A stretch of 64,000 bases of DNA, from contig CAJTRE010000003.1 of NCBI GenBank assembly GCA_910578495.1, positions 76,927 to 140,926 on the forward strand, given 5' to 3'. Made by a program: the position numbers and the translations under genes. Of this stretch, positions 44,024-54,449 are shown one piece after another (the first letter of the stretch is position 1; every line of letters starts with the position of its first letter). This DNA is from an uncultured Dorea sp. GTDB lineage: Bacteria; Bacillota; Clostridia; Lachnospirales; Lachnospiraceae. A model generated the notes under the pieces. The model ran no database searches and had not been told where the DNA came from. It saw only the letters and a program-made list of their open reading frames with translations.

Positions 44024-45845
44024 TTAATTTTCGCTGATTATTTTACCTTGATCCATAAGAATAATCTTATCACATAAATTCATAAGTCCTAAATTATGCG
44101 AAACACATATACATGTAATATTTTCAGTATAATCCAAAATAAATTTGAACACCTTATTTTCACTCTCAGCGTCTAAATGACTAGTTGCTTCATCTAAAAC
44201 TAAAACTTCAGGCTCCGCTAATAATACCCGAGCTAAAATAATTCTCTGCCTTTGTCCACTAGACAATTCAGTTCCACCTGAACTCTGATAGTGCAATAAT
44301 AGTAACCTCATTAAAGTCGATTTCCCACAACCACTCTTTCCAATTAAAGCGTAACTCTTTCCACTCTCAAATCTGATATTTACATTCTCCAGAATACTAT
44401 CATCATAATTATATCCAAAAGCTATGTCTTTATAGACAATATCCTTCCCTCTAATGGCAGGCTCTTTTTCTCCCGTATAAACTGCCTCCTCAGTATCAAC
44501 TTCCAAAATATCATTTAAACGACTCATGGCAATAAAAGCCCCTTGCAGTCCGATCTGCATTGAAATTAATTGTTGAAATGGAGAAAGAAAAAAACTAATA
44601 AACTTTCAAAAGCAATCAGATTTCCGAGTGAAATTCTGTTATGTATAACTAAATAGCTTCCGAGCCATAAAATAAATATAGTCCCAATACGCTCGACATT
44701 GTTTAATAGGGCTATCTGACTCTCAGATATAATTTCTCCCTTATAAATATACTGTAATGTATTTTCACTCATTTCCCTTATCTTATAAACAAATTTATTT
44801 TCTGCGCTACAATTTTTAATAGTACATATATTATCAATCGTTTCTTTCAGCTTAGAAACCAACTGACTGTTTTTTTCAAATATATTGAGCTTGATAGAAG
44901 CTATGGAATGTTTAAAGATTAAAACAATTACCGCATAGAGAAATAATATTCCCATCACCATTAAAAACATAGAGAGATTAATATTAATCAATATAGCCCC
45001 ACCTGCTATTACCATAAAAATATTAATTACGATGGCAACTCCACCTTCAGAAATTAAATTTATGATTTCTTCCATATCTGAAAAGCGAGAAAGAATCTCG
45101 CCAGTTTCCCAGTCCTTAAAATACCTAATGGGTAATTTGACAACAGAATTTAAATAGTTATTTATCAATTCTTTATTAACCCTATTTGAAATTTTCGCTA
45201 TAAAAATCCCCTTAATAATACTCAGTATCATTTGTAAAGTGAAAATCACTACCAGTGCTATAAAAAAAAGATGAAAATTTGAAATTACTATATTTATTTG
45301 GTCAACTACTATACGGACAACACTATTAGCGCCTCTGTATTGGATAATGGGTATTTCATTTCCCAAAATAAAACTATCTATTATTTTCTGGTACGATAAT
45401 GAGGCAATCATTGTAATACCACTGAGCACCAAAGAAAATATTAATATCAAAAATAAAATGTTTTTATTATGTATAAAAATCTTCCAATATTTTAAGTAAA
45501 ATCCCTTTTTCAGATTACGTTTTTTGAAATTTCTACCTTTTTCTATTGTTACCAGATGTGGCCAAACCCCTCTTCTAAACAATGAACAATAATTGGCAGT
45601 TTAATAATTCCATTATTGATTTCTTCTTCAAGTTCACTAAAAGTCCCTTCTAAAACTTCAGTTACAAAATTAAATTCTTCAGCACAACGTGATATAGCAT
45701 AAAGACTAGAACCATTTTTATCCACCTTCATTTTTTCACGTACTTTGATAAGTGGAATATTTAGGCCATAATAACGAAAAATTGTTGCCATACAAGCAGC
45801 CCCACAATCACGATTATCATGCTGTTTAATTCCCAACATTCTCAT
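44024..45845 (-). pseudogene. Decayed C39-peptidase bacteriocin exporter (LanT/LctT type)
   Basis: Three reading frames together make a degraded peptidase-containing ABC transporter. The N-terminal frame (45549-45845) is a C39 peptidase with the catalytic block QHDNRDCGAACMATI and a later FGH. The middle frame (44566-45582) holds membrane helices. The last frame (44024-44560) has Walker A GKSGCGKST and then almost at once LSSGQRQR, so about 100 residues between these motifs are deleted; VLVLDEATSHLD follows. Frameshifts near 45555 and in an A7 tract (44588-44594) separate the frames. An intact version would cleave a leader peptide and export a bacteriocin. Confidence 0.9.
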
Positions 45846-45941
45846 CTAATTCACCCTCTCTTTAAAACAGCCTGGATCTTGATGATGATCCAAGCCATTT
45901 ACACTTACAAGTTTCTGGTTTTTCAAATTAACTTTCTTCAT
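45846..45941 (-). CDS. Short peptide ORF (31 residues) directly before the bacteriocin exporter
   Basis: GGAG lies nine bases before an ATG at 45941. The frame begins MKKVNLKNQKLVSV and ends DPGCFKERVN, then TAG, which abuts the exporter ATG (45845). The position, tight coupling, basic N terminus and single Cys suit a secreted peptide or its remnant. It lacks a clear Gly-Gly cleavage site and matches no bacteriocin family I know. It may be a truncated precursor. Confidence 0.5.
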   Translation of the reverse strand: MKKVNLKNQKLVSVNGLDHHQDPGCFKERVN

Positions 45942-46010
45942 CTTGAATGTCTCCTTTCATTTTATTTATCAATAATCCCATATTGCCGGCCATCATGAAA
46001 TTATCGTAAA

Positions 46011-47890
46011 TCAAAATTTAATTTTATCAATTAATGACTCTTTCTGATTTCTATAATACAGGTTCATAGCGAACACAAAGTCTATGATAAGTAAAATAAT
46101 TGCCATAAACAGCAATTGTTTCCATGGATATATAAATCTAAAATATAACAATTTCTGTTTAATAAGGGTTCCTAAAATATAAATTAGACTAGTTCCTACA
46201 GAAAGCATGCCTAACATCGTTATGATCCAATAACAAAATTCTTCCAAAAAAATCATTTTCCATAACTGATTTTTAGTAAGTCCAATACTTTCCATAATTG
46301 CCAACTCTCTTTTTCGCGCAGCATAATCCGCTATCATAGTATTTGTAAAATTCATAATTCCTGCTAATAGGATCACTAATGTTAAAGCTCCTAATATAAC
46401 ATTTCCCGTTTGTATCCTATTTTGTTCTGCTTCAAGTAATGTATAATTTTCCCCCAAATAATAGGTGTCCATTATTCCTCTTTTCACATTTTCCCTTTGA
46501 ACAATCTGTGAAAGTTTTTGATTAACGAATGCTTCCTGACCGTCTTCAGCATCAAATGACATCTCAAATACTTTATCAGGAAAATCTAACTTCTGAAAGG
46601 CCGATTCAGTCATGATAAAATAATTAATTCTATTTCCCATAGATGTCGTTGACAGTTTTGGAAAATACTTCGCTGTACAATCCATATATCCGGCACATTC
46701 TAACGGAGTTTTTTTATACATATCTAAATTACCCTTTTTATCATAAGCATTTAAGGAGTAAAAATGTATTGGCAGCCCCATAACTTCTTTCGCTTGATCA
46801 TTTAAAATTTGAGACATTTCATTATAATGTAATAAAACACATCCCATTCCATTTTTTAAACTTTCAATATCTATTGCTAAGTCATATTTATTCACATATT
46901 CTTCTAACTGCTCCACATAGTTTTCACTTACTACTTGTATAGTTGCAAATGTCAATTTTTGGGGCGATATATCTATGGAATTTTTCCTCGGTTGAAGTGC
47001 TTTATCTTCATTAAAATTAATCAATGCATAACTTCCTATAACACTATTTACAGTCTCTAGATCAACACCTTCTATTTCATAAATATTATCGACCATTTCA
47101 TTTGACATGATTTCTGTATTGTCATCAATTTCATCCGGAACTTTCTCCGGATAACGAAATATACCTGTCAATATACCAACCTGAAAATCCGGATTCTGCT
47201 GATAGCTATTTCTGAGGTCTGTACCAGTCATAATCACCGCTGATCCTAAAGCTGTTATTCCTCCCAATATCAAGGATAGCGAACTGATTAAAAACCGCTT
47301 CTTCGATCTCGTAACATTTCTCCACGCCATACGGAATAATGAAATACTATCCGTTGATCTAATTTCCATTTTCGGGTATTTAGTATCGGCTTCAACATAT
47401 TTTACTAAATTTATGGCATTCCCTTTTATAACCTGCCGCAAAGCTATCGTTGTTACCAGAAAAGTAGTAACTGATATTATAAAAATAGATAAAACAAGAT
47501 AAACCAGATAAACTGCATTTACATCACAACTGCCATACCCCTGCATAAACAGCTTTTGCAGCACTCTTTTCAAAAACACGAATACAACTCCGATACTAAT
47601 AAAACTTCCCAGCAAAATACCCTGCAGAATATTCCATAAGTTTTGTCTATAAGCAATTCTTTTAAGTTGTTGATCTGTAGTTCCAATTACCTTCAAAAGC
47701 CCATATTCCTGAATATCCCTTGCTATTGAAATAGACACCACATTATAGATAATCATACATGCACATACAATCACCAACACCCCACACCCTTTTCTTGTAA
47801 AATTTGCTCTAGCATTTCAGATATTTGTGACATGTCATGACTAATCTTTCTTTTATTTTGTTTTATATGAATTATGAGGGTGACCAATAA
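46011..47890 (-). pseudogene. Truncated FtsX/BceB-type ABC permease
   Basis: The main frame (46011-47780, 589 codons) starts in the second membrane helix (VIVCACMIIYNVVSISIARD) and runs to a normal end with three further helices and a large extracellular loop, the plan of a bacitracin/lantibiotic-resistance permease. The N-terminal helix and first extracellular domain are missing. A short stretch in another frame just upstream (SQISEMLEQILQEKG, near 47833) is the preceding part, displaced by a frameshift. The partner ATPase gene is absent. It most likely conferred self-immunity. Confidence 0.82.
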
Positions 47891-48444
47891 TACGCAAAAT
47901 TTTCTTCAATATCCCATATTTTTTGCAATAAACTCTCCTTGGTAATAATTTTTCCCATATTAATAGTTAGGACTTCAAGTATCTTCCATTCTTTCGATGT
48001 AAGTTTTATTTCTTCATTTCTAATCCATACTCTCCGTTTTTTATAATCAATTTTTATTTCTTTATAATTCAAAATATCCTTTTCTACATTCCTTTTAAGA
48101 ATTGTGTCTAATTTTTTCTGCAAAACCTTTGGGGAAATAGGCTTTGTAACATATTCTTCACAACCGGCATCATATCCTTTTAGAATATCTTCTTCCTCAT
48201 CCTTCGCTGTCAAAAAAACAACAGGTATTTTTTTATCTTTTTGTATACGATGTATAAAGTCCAATCCGGATTCTCCTGGCAATCCTATATCCGCAATAAT
48301 AATTTGTATCTCATTTTCTTTCAAATACTTTTCAGCTTCAAAGCTATTGAATGCCTGGTAAACTTTATAGTCTTCTTTCTCAAAATATATTTTTAGTGCA
48401 TTGTTCATATCTAAATCGTCTTCTATAATTAATAACATGGTCAT
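47872..48444 (-). pseudogene. Truncated OmpR-family response regulator
   Basis: The receiver domain is complete: acidic pair in IIEDD, phospho-acceptor Asp in IIADIGLPGESG, Thr in FLTAKD and Lys in VTKP. The winged-helix domain starts normally (KLTSKEWKILEVL and KESLLQKIWD) but after IEENF the sequence changes to AYYWSPS and stops. The recognition helix is missing, so DNA binding should be lost. No histidine kinase follows. A deletion joins this gene to the truncated permease. GAGGT lies eight bases before the ATG. Confidence 0.85.
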
Positions 48445-48555
48445 TTTTATATACCTCTTACATATTTATCGTATCTACATACATGCAACTCTTGCTACAT
48501 GAGCTTTATTTACTAACTTTTTTTGAAGTTTCCGATATAGACTTCTCTTCTCTGC

Positions 48556-49059
48556 TTAGTATATTTTCAAGCTGCTTATTTTACCGTCCTGTAGTTCGAT
48601 TCTTCCCTCTTCTTTTACTTCATTTCCATCCACATCTAAAGTGACCTTGAACTTATATGCTGAATTATCTTTTAAAATATTTACTTTCTTCACTTCACAT
48701 TCCTTGCTGTTCGTATGTATGTCATATGCGTACCAATAATTTACCCCGACAAATTTCTGAAAAGCAGAATCGGTAAAATATTTTCCGTATACATTTTCAA
48801 ATTCTTTCATTGTCTTTTCGGAAGCTTCCTTTGAGGCAGCTTCTGTTTCTTCATCAACGCCTTCGCCCATAATCACAGCGCTGTCTTCCGATGATTCAAA
48901 CAATGCTGCAAGCTTCTGATTGTCTTCTGATTTTCCAAACCATATATGCAAGAAATCATCTACTAATTTTTCATCACTCCCCGGTTTAAGAACAAACACC
49001 AGTGCAACCACTACAACCGCAATTACAACTCCTAAAATTCCTGCGTATTTCTTATTCAC
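48556..49059 (-). CDS. Membrane-anchored protein of unknown function
   Basis: A 167-residue product with an N-terminal membrane anchor (residues 6-24: AGILGVVIAVVVVALVFVL) and an extracytoplasmic part with acidic, Ser-rich stretches. The C-terminal third resembles small DUF4878/DUF5105-like folds only in general pattern, so no family is named. AGGAGAAATAGTT precedes the GTG at 49059, which is preferred over the TTG extension. It lies between the decayed bacteriocin region and metA. Confidence 0.6.
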   Translation of the reverse strand: MNKKYAGILGVVIAVVVVALVFVLKPGSDEKLVDDFLHIWFGKSEDNQKLAALFESSEDSAVIMGEGVDEETEAASKEASEKTMKEFENVYGKYFTDSAFQKFVGVNYWYAYDIHTNSKECEVKKVNILKDNSAYKFKVTLDVDGNEVKEEGRIELQDGKISSLKIY

Positions 49060-49118
49060 AACTATTTCTCCTCTCAAATAATCGGTATGTGCATTTATGT
49101 CTATATATTAACAACATT

Positions 49119-49150
49119 AAAAAGGAAAGCTTTATTGCTTCCCTTTTTTA
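49119..49150 (-). terminator. Terminator after metA
   Basis: On the minus strand AAAAAGGGAAGC pairs with GCTTTCCTTTTT around a short loop, with one mismatch and flanking A- and T-runs. Confidence 0.75.
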
Positions 49151-49180
49151 TATTGAGGTAACTAATACAATTTATTTCCA

Positions 49181-50101
49181 TTAAAACGGCGTTCCGTACA
49201 AATCATACGGAGTTGCCTGATATACGTAATAATTCAGCCAATTCGTATAAAGATTATTTGCAGTTGCTCTCCATGTAAGCAGCGGCCCTTTCTCTACGTC
49301 ATCATCTTGATAATAATTTTTCGGAACATCAATAGCAAGTCCTTTTCCAAGATCACGTTTATACTCTCCATCCAGTGTTACCCTGTCATACTCTGGATGT
49401 CCCATCACAAAAATCTGCCTTCCATCCTGCGCCATAGCCAGAAATAGTCCCGCTTCCTCTGATTCAGCAAGAATAGTAATCCTTTCATCTTGCCTTACCT
49501 TTTCCAGTGGAATCTCCGTATGTCTGGAATGCGGCGCTAAAAATACATCATCAAACCCACGCACAAGCGGAATCTTACGGTTTAACACTTTATGCCAGTA
49601 TATACCAAACACCTTATGATCAAGCTGTACTTTATCTATCCCATAATGATAATACATTGCCGCTTGAGCGCCCCAGCAAAGATGCAAGGTAGAAGTAACA
49701 TGCGTCCTGCTCCACTCCATAATCTCTGTAAGTTCTTCCCAATAATCCACTTCCTCAAAGGGCAGATGTTCCACCGGAGTTCCGGTAATAATAAATCCGT
49801 CAAATTTACGGTCTTTAATTTCCTTAAACTTATGATAAAACTTATTCAAATGACTGGTCGGCGTATTCTTCGACACATGATTTGACACAGTAACAAAGCT
49901 TACGTCAACTTGAAGCGGCGTATTGGACAGAGAGCGTAAAATCTGAAGTTCTGTCTCCTCCTTGAGAGGCATCAGATTCAGAAGCCCGATTTTAATCGGA
50001 CGAATGTCCTGATGCGCCGCACGATGCTCATCCATAACAAATATATTCTCTTGCTCCAGTATTTCTTTTACCGGAAGATCATTCTTTACTCGAATCGGCA
50101 T
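49181..50101 (-). CDS. metA: Homoserine O-acetyltransferase (MetA family)
   Basis: MetA acylates homoserine in the first committed step of methionine synthesis. The catalytic Cys is C142 in LHLCWGAQA, and HPEYDR is the conserved His-containing block. Residue 111, in GTPVEHLPF, is Glu; in this family Glu there selects acetyl-CoA and Gly selects succinyl-CoA, so acetylation is predicted. The 306-residue length is normal. The AI-2E transporter gene ends 12 bp upstream, so the two are likely co-transcribed. A terminator follows. Confidence 0.94.
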   Translation of the reverse strand: MPIRVKNDLPVKEILEQENIFVMDEHRAAHQDIRPIKIGLLNLMPLKEETELQILRSLSNTPLQVDVSFVTVSNHVSKNTPTSHLNKFYHKFKEIKDRKFDGFIITGTPVEHLPFEEVDYWEELTEIMEWSRTHVTSTLHLCWGAQAAMYYHYGIDKVQLDHKVFGIYWHKVLNRKIPLVRGFDDVFLAPHSRHTEIPLEKVRQDERITILAESEEAGLFLAMAQDGRQIFVMGHPEYDRVTLDGEYKRDLGKGLAIDVPKNYYQDDDVEKGPLLTWRATANNLYTNWLNYYVYQATPYDLYGTPF

Positions 50102-50113
50102 AATTAATACTCC

Positions 50114-51475
50114 TTATCCTTCTTCCGCCGGAGGTGTCTCCACACTCTCCTTGGAATATACATAATTTCCGCTGTCGTCCACATAACTGAGCGGATCGTA
50201 ATACTGTGATTCTTTGGGAAGACTCTTACTTTCCAGACGGTTATTGACAAACATCTGCACAATATAATAGAGAATTGCAAATGTAGGAACTCCCATCACC
50301 ATACCGACAAAACCAAACAGACCGCCGCCCACCAGAATCGCTACGATTACCCAGAATGCAGAAAGCCCTGTGGAACTTCCAAGGATCTTCGGTCCCAGAA
50401 TATTGCCGTCGAACTGCTGTAATACGAGAATAAACAGCACAAAGTAAATTCCCTTTATAGGATCGCTCAATACAATCAAAACCGTACAGGGAATCGCCCC
50501 AATATATGGTCCGAAAAACGGAATTACATTCGTCACCCCCACAATTACACTAATAAGCATGGCATATGGCATCTTCAACAGGCTGACGCCAACAAAACAA
50601 AGCACACCGATAATGGCAGAATCAATAATCTTACCAATAATGAACCCGCCGAAAATCTGGTCGCTTTTTACGGTCAGGTGAAGAAGCATGTTTGCATGTC
50701 TAGGCTTCAAAACCGCATATACCATTTTCTTAGACTGACGCACCAGAAGTTCTTTGCTGAACAATATGTAAACAGACACGATAATTCCAACCAGTACATT
50801 AAACACTTCTCCAAAGAAATTCAATAAGTCCACCGTAAAGTTGGACATCCATTCATTGATCTCTCCCAGAAGATCCTGTCTAAGCCATGTCTGAAGCATT
50901 ACGGTACCTTCCTCAATCGCCGTCTTTAAAATATTACTGGTAGTTGTATCATGAAACTGAATCTCATTGACTTTCTGCATCAATTCATTTAACTGTCCCG
51001 GCAGAATAAAAACCGTATTCCGGATACTCATATAAAGTTCCGGCAAAAGCAGATTACAAAGCGCTGCCACTAAAGTAATCAAAAAAATAAGCGCCGCAAA
51101 AATACCGGTTGCACGAGAGATTTTCTCCGCCTGTCCCTCTTTTTTTAACCTTTTTTTCAACTGTGGAACAAAATATATATCCACTTTTTTCACAATCGGA
51201 TTCAATAAATAGGCAATCACCGCGCCGTATATCACCGGCTTCAGCACCCCAAACACTTCCTTAAAAGTGTCGGATACATTGGTCAGCCGAAGCAGTGCAA
51301 AATAAAACAGAATACTTGCCGCTATCACAAGAAAATACGTCATTCCCCGGTTAAAATACTGACTTAGTTTTCCCGGCCCTCTTCCGCCGAATTTGGGCTT
51401 TGCAGAATAATATGCTCCTTCATTCGTCTTCTTTTCATCTGTACATTTTTTTTCGTTTGTTTTCTCTTCATTCAT
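50114..51475 (-). CDS. AI-2E family transporter
   Basis: A 453-residue membrane protein with about eight helices and the family block VPFFGPYIGAIPCTVLI, typical of the AI-2E/PerM family. The family includes AI-2 exporters in E. coli but also sodium/proton antiporters, so the substrate cannot be read from sequence. Cytoplasmic tails at both ends are charged. It precedes metA by 12 bp. Confidence 0.85.
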   Translation of the reverse strand: MNEEKTNEKKCTDEKKTNEGAYYSAKPKFGGRGPGKLSQYFNRGMTYFLVIAASILFYFALLRLTNVSDTFKEVFGVLKPVIYGAVIAYLLNPIVKKVDIYFVPQLKKRLKKEGQAEKISRATGIFAALIFLITLVAALCNLLLPELYMSIRNTVFILPGQLNELMQKVNEIQFHDTTTSNILKTAIEEGTVMLQTWLRQDLLGEINEWMSNFTVDLLNFFGEVFNVLVGIIVSVYILFSKELLVRQSKKMVYAVLKPRHANMLLHLTVKSDQIFGGFIIGKIIDSAIIGVLCFVGVSLLKMPYAMLISVIVGVTNVIPFFGPYIGAIPCTVLIVLSDPIKGIYFVLFILVLQQFDGNILGPKILGSSTGLSAFWVIVAILVGGGLFGFVGMVMGVPTFAILYYIVQMFVNNRLESKSLPKESQYYDPLSYVDDSGNYVYSKESVETPPAEEG

Positions 51476-51537
51476 AATCTTATTTTCCTTTTATCACAAT
51501 TAAAATAATTATACTCTGTCGGGAATTTTCCGTCAAC

Positions 51538-51576
51538 AAAAAGGGAAAGCATTTTTAAAAAACACTTTCCCTTTCA
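51538..51576 (-). terminator. Terminator after the DUF1540 gene
   Basis: AAAGGGAAAG pairs with CTTTCCCTTT around an A/T-rich loop, with a T-run on the minus-strand side. Confidence 0.78.
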
Positions 51577-51596
51577 GATAATCCTCTTATCCTCTT

Positions 51597-51923
51597 CTAC
51601 TTACAGCCACAGTTAAAAGTTGCACACTCTGTCTGTTCACACTGACAGGCATTGCTTCCCTCTACACTGATCTTTCCTGCATGACATACACATTCTTTAT
51701 TGTACGTACACTCTGTGGCTTTACAATCAATGTTACTGAGTGGAGACGCAGTTCCTGTGACATCACTGCTGTTAGAATAGCTTTCTTTACGCTCTTCAAA
51801 ACTGTCGCAGCAAGTCTCTCCCGCGCGCTTTGCATTGTTTCCGCCTACCATAATCTTATCAAGGTTACAATAGAAATTCTTGTTGTGTGTACATGTCTGT
51901 ACCGTACATTTAAGTTCTGGCAT
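51597..51923 (-). CDS. Cysteine-rich protein with two DUF1540 domains
   Basis: A 108-residue product with two repeats of the DUF1540 pattern, each holding conserved Cys residues (CTVQTCTHNKNFYCNL and CKATECTYNKECVC) followed by a KI/GG strand and a downstream Cys. Fourteen Cys suggest metal binding or disulfides. The function of the family is unknown; it is common in spore-forming clostridia. AAGGAGG precedes the ATG. It is monocistronic with a terminator after it. Confidence 0.88.
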   Translation of the reverse strand: MPELKCTVQTCTHNKNFYCNLDKIMVGGNNAKRAGETCCDSFEERKESYSNSSDVTGTASPLSNIDCKATECTYNKECVCHAGKISVEGSNACQCEQTECATFNCGCK

Positions 51924-52002
51924 ACCACTACCTCCTTATTATAGATCAAAGTTAGTATGCCCCGAATATATATACTCTACTCACAAAACAAAATTTCTTT
52001 TT

Positions 52003-53928
52003 TTAATCTTCTTTTTCCACCTGACGGATGCATTTACTGTCAATTTCCTCTTTCACTGCGCTGATGAAGTCTGCAAGACTCTTCGGTCCCTCGTCTCCTG
52101 CGAAACGGCTTCTTACAGATACAACTCCGGTCTCTTCCTCTTTCGCTCCGACTACTAACATATAAGGAATCTTATTCATCTGAGCCTCACGAATCTTGTA
52201 GCCAATCTTCTCTGCTCTTGTATCAATCTCTGCGCGGATACCTGCCGCGTCTAAATCAACAAGTACCTTTTGTCCATATTCCATATATTTATCAGAAATC
52301 GGAAGTACCTTCACCTGTACCGGAGCCAGCCATGTCGGGAATGCTCCTGCAAAGTGCTCGATCAAAATACCGATGAAACGCTCGATGGAACCAAATGCCA
52401 CACGATGAATCATAATCGGGCGGTGTTTCTCCCCGTCCGCACCTGTATACTCCAGCTCAAAACGCTGCGGCATCTGCATATCTAACTGAATCGTCCCGCA
52501 CTGCCATGTTCTTCCGATGGAATCCTCTAAATGGAAATCTATCTTAGGTCCGTAAAATGCACCGTCTCCTTCATTTACTACATAGTCAAGTCCAAGATCA
52601 TCAAGAGCTCCTTTCAGACCATTTGTTGCAAGCTCCCAGTCCTCGTCACTTCCCATACTGTTTTCCGGGCGTGTAGAGAGTTCTACATGATATTTGAATC
52701 CAAACAAACTATATACTTCGTCGATCAGTCTTGCAACTCCTTTAATCTCATCACGAATCTGGTCCGGAGTCATGAAGATATGCGCGTCATCTTGTGTAAA
52801 GCATCTTACACGAAACAAACCATGAAGCGCGCCGGATTTCTCATGTCTGTGCACAAGACCAAGCTCTCCTGCACGAAGCGGAAGATCTTTGTAAGAGTGT
52901 GGTTCTGATTTATATACCAGCATACCTCCCGGACAGTTCATCGGTTTCACTGCAAAATCTTCTTCATCAATGAGTGTTGTATACATATTGTCTTTGTAGT
53001 GATCCCAATGTCCGGAATTCTCCCATAAGTGCCTGCTTAAAATAATCGGAGTATTGATTTCTACATAACCGTTCTTTTTGTGGAGTTCTCTCCAATAGTC
53101 AAGAAGTGTGTTTTTAAGCACCATTCCCTTTGGAAGGAAGAATGGGAAACCCGGTCCCTCATCACACATCATGAAAAGTCCAAGCTCTCTTCCAAGTTTT
53201 CTGTGGTCACGCTTCTTTGCCTCTTCCATCATGTGAAGATACTCGTCAAGCTCTGCTTTTTTAGGATATGCCACACCATAGATTCGTGTAAGCATCTTAT
53301 TCTTCTCGTCGCCTCTCCAGTATGCACCTGCAAGACTGGTAAGTTTAAAAGCTTTCACTGCCTTCGTAGACATTAAGTGCGGTCCTGCACAAAGATCGGT
53401 AAATTCTCCCTGGGAGTAGAAACTGATCTCTTCTCCATCCGGAAGATCTTCTACTAGTTCTACTTTATATGGTTCATCTTTTTCTTTAAAATATGCGATT
53501 GCCTCTTCTCTGGATTTGGTAAATCTTTCCAGTGAAAGTCCTTCTTTTACAATCTTCTTCATCTCCGCTTCAATTTTCTCTAAATCCTCTGTCACAAACG
53601 GAGTCTCTCTGTCGAGATCATAGTAAAATCCATTTGCAATGGACGGCCCAATTGCAAGCTTTGTCTCCGGATACAGACGTTTTACAGCCTGTGCCATAAT
53701 ATGGGACGCCGTATGGTTAAACGCACCTTTTCCATCCTCTGAATCAAAAGTCAGTATCTCAAGCTCAGCGTCAGTATCGACAACCGTTCGAAGATCTACA
53801 ATCTCTCCATTCAGTTTTGCACAAGTTGCCACTCTCGCAAGACCCTCGCTGATTTCTTTTGCAATTTCAATAATTGCCATGTTCTGTGCGAATTCCATTA
53901 CGGAACCGTCTTTCAATGTGATTTTCAT
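52003..53928 (-). CDS. thrS: Threonyl-tRNA synthetase
   Basis: A class II synthetase of 641 residues. The TGS domain (residues 1-60), the editing domain with the zinc His-x3-His (HTASHIMAQA) and its later Cys-containing block, the catalytic core, and the anticodon-binding domain are all present. The zinc Cys of the active site is in NCPGGM. AAGGAGAGG precedes the ATG. It follows the thioesterase gene by 30 bp and lies in a transcription unit led by a Thr T-box. Confidence 0.98.
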   Translation of the reverse strand: MKITLKDGSVMEFAQNMAIIEIAKEISEGLARVATCAKLNGEIVDLRTVVDTDAELEILTFDSEDGKGAFNHTASHIMAQAVKRLYPETKLAIGPSIANGFYYDLDRETPFVTEDLEKIEAEMKKIVKEGLSLERFTKSREEAIAYFKEKDEPYKVELVEDLPDGEEISFYSQGEFTDLCAGPHLMSTKAVKAFKLTSLAGAYWRGDEKNKMLTRIYGVAYPKKAELDEYLHMMEEAKKRDHRKLGRELGLFMMCDEGPGFPFFLPKGMVLKNTLLDYWRELHKKNGYVEINTPIILSRHLWENSGHWDHYKDNMYTTLIDEEDFAVKPMNCPGGMLVYKSEPHSYKDLPLRAGELGLVHRHEKSGALHGLFRVRCFTQDDAHIFMTPDQIRDEIKGVARLIDEVYSLFGFKYHVELSTRPENSMGSDEDWELATNGLKGALDDLGLDYVVNEGDGAFYGPKIDFHLEDSIGRTWQCGTIQLDMQMPQRFELEYTGADGEKHRPIMIHRVAFGSIERFIGILIEHFAGAFPTWLAPVQVKVLPISDKYMEYGQKVLVDLDAAGIRAEIDTRAEKIGYKIREAQMNKIPYMLVVGAKEEETGVVSVRSRFAGDEGPKSLADFISAVKEEIDSKCIRQVEKED

Positions 53929-53958
53929 AGTTTCCCTCTCCTTGTCTTTATATTTTGT

Positions 53959-54423
53959 TTATTTTACTTTTACTACTTTTTTCGGAGGCTGCTCTTTTCT
54001 ATAAGTCTCCAGACCTTTCTTAAACATCTCATGAAACTTTACATGTGCCTGTTTCAAAGATAACGGACGTCCGGTTTTATCAATAAAACAATGTTTGGTC
54101 GTACCTCTGCTGTGCACCATCCCGGTACTCTCTTTGATCACTTCATAACCAACGGTCAGTTTAATTCCATTGTACTCTTTGATAAAGCATTTCACCCGAA
54201 ATGTATCTCCAAAACGCATCATCCTAAGGTAATCTGCCTGTACAGTCAGAACCGGGCTTATAATCCCATCTGCCTCCATAACCTCGTAGCCAAGTCCCAT
54301 CTTTTCCATCATGTCTATTCTGGCTTCCTCAAACCATCGAATATAATTCGAGTGATGCACAATTCCCATCTGGTCTGTCTCATAATAGTGTACTTTGCGC
54401 TTGTAGCTTCCTTTTTCTGCCAT
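53959..54423 (-). CDS. Acyl-CoA thioesterase, YbgC/4HBT family
   Basis: A 154-residue hot-dog-fold thioesterase. The catalytic Asp lies in YYETDQMGIVHHSNY, the signature of the 4-hydroxybenzoyl-CoA/YbgC group. Its acyl substrate is unknown. It is the first gene after a threonine T-box and shares the transcript with thrS, so threonine starvation should raise it too. GGAGAAAGAGGA precedes the ATG. Confidence 0.9.
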   Translation of the reverse strand: MAEKGSYKRKVHYYETDQMGIVHHSNYIRWFEEARIDMMEKMGLGYEVMEADGIISPVLTVQADYLRMMRFGDTFRVKCFIKEYNGIKLTVGYEVIKESTGMVHSRGTTKHCFIDKTGRPLSLKQAHVKFHEMFKKGLETYRKEQPPKKVVKVK

Positions 54424-54449
54424 GTTTTCGTTCCTCTTTCTCCAAATAA

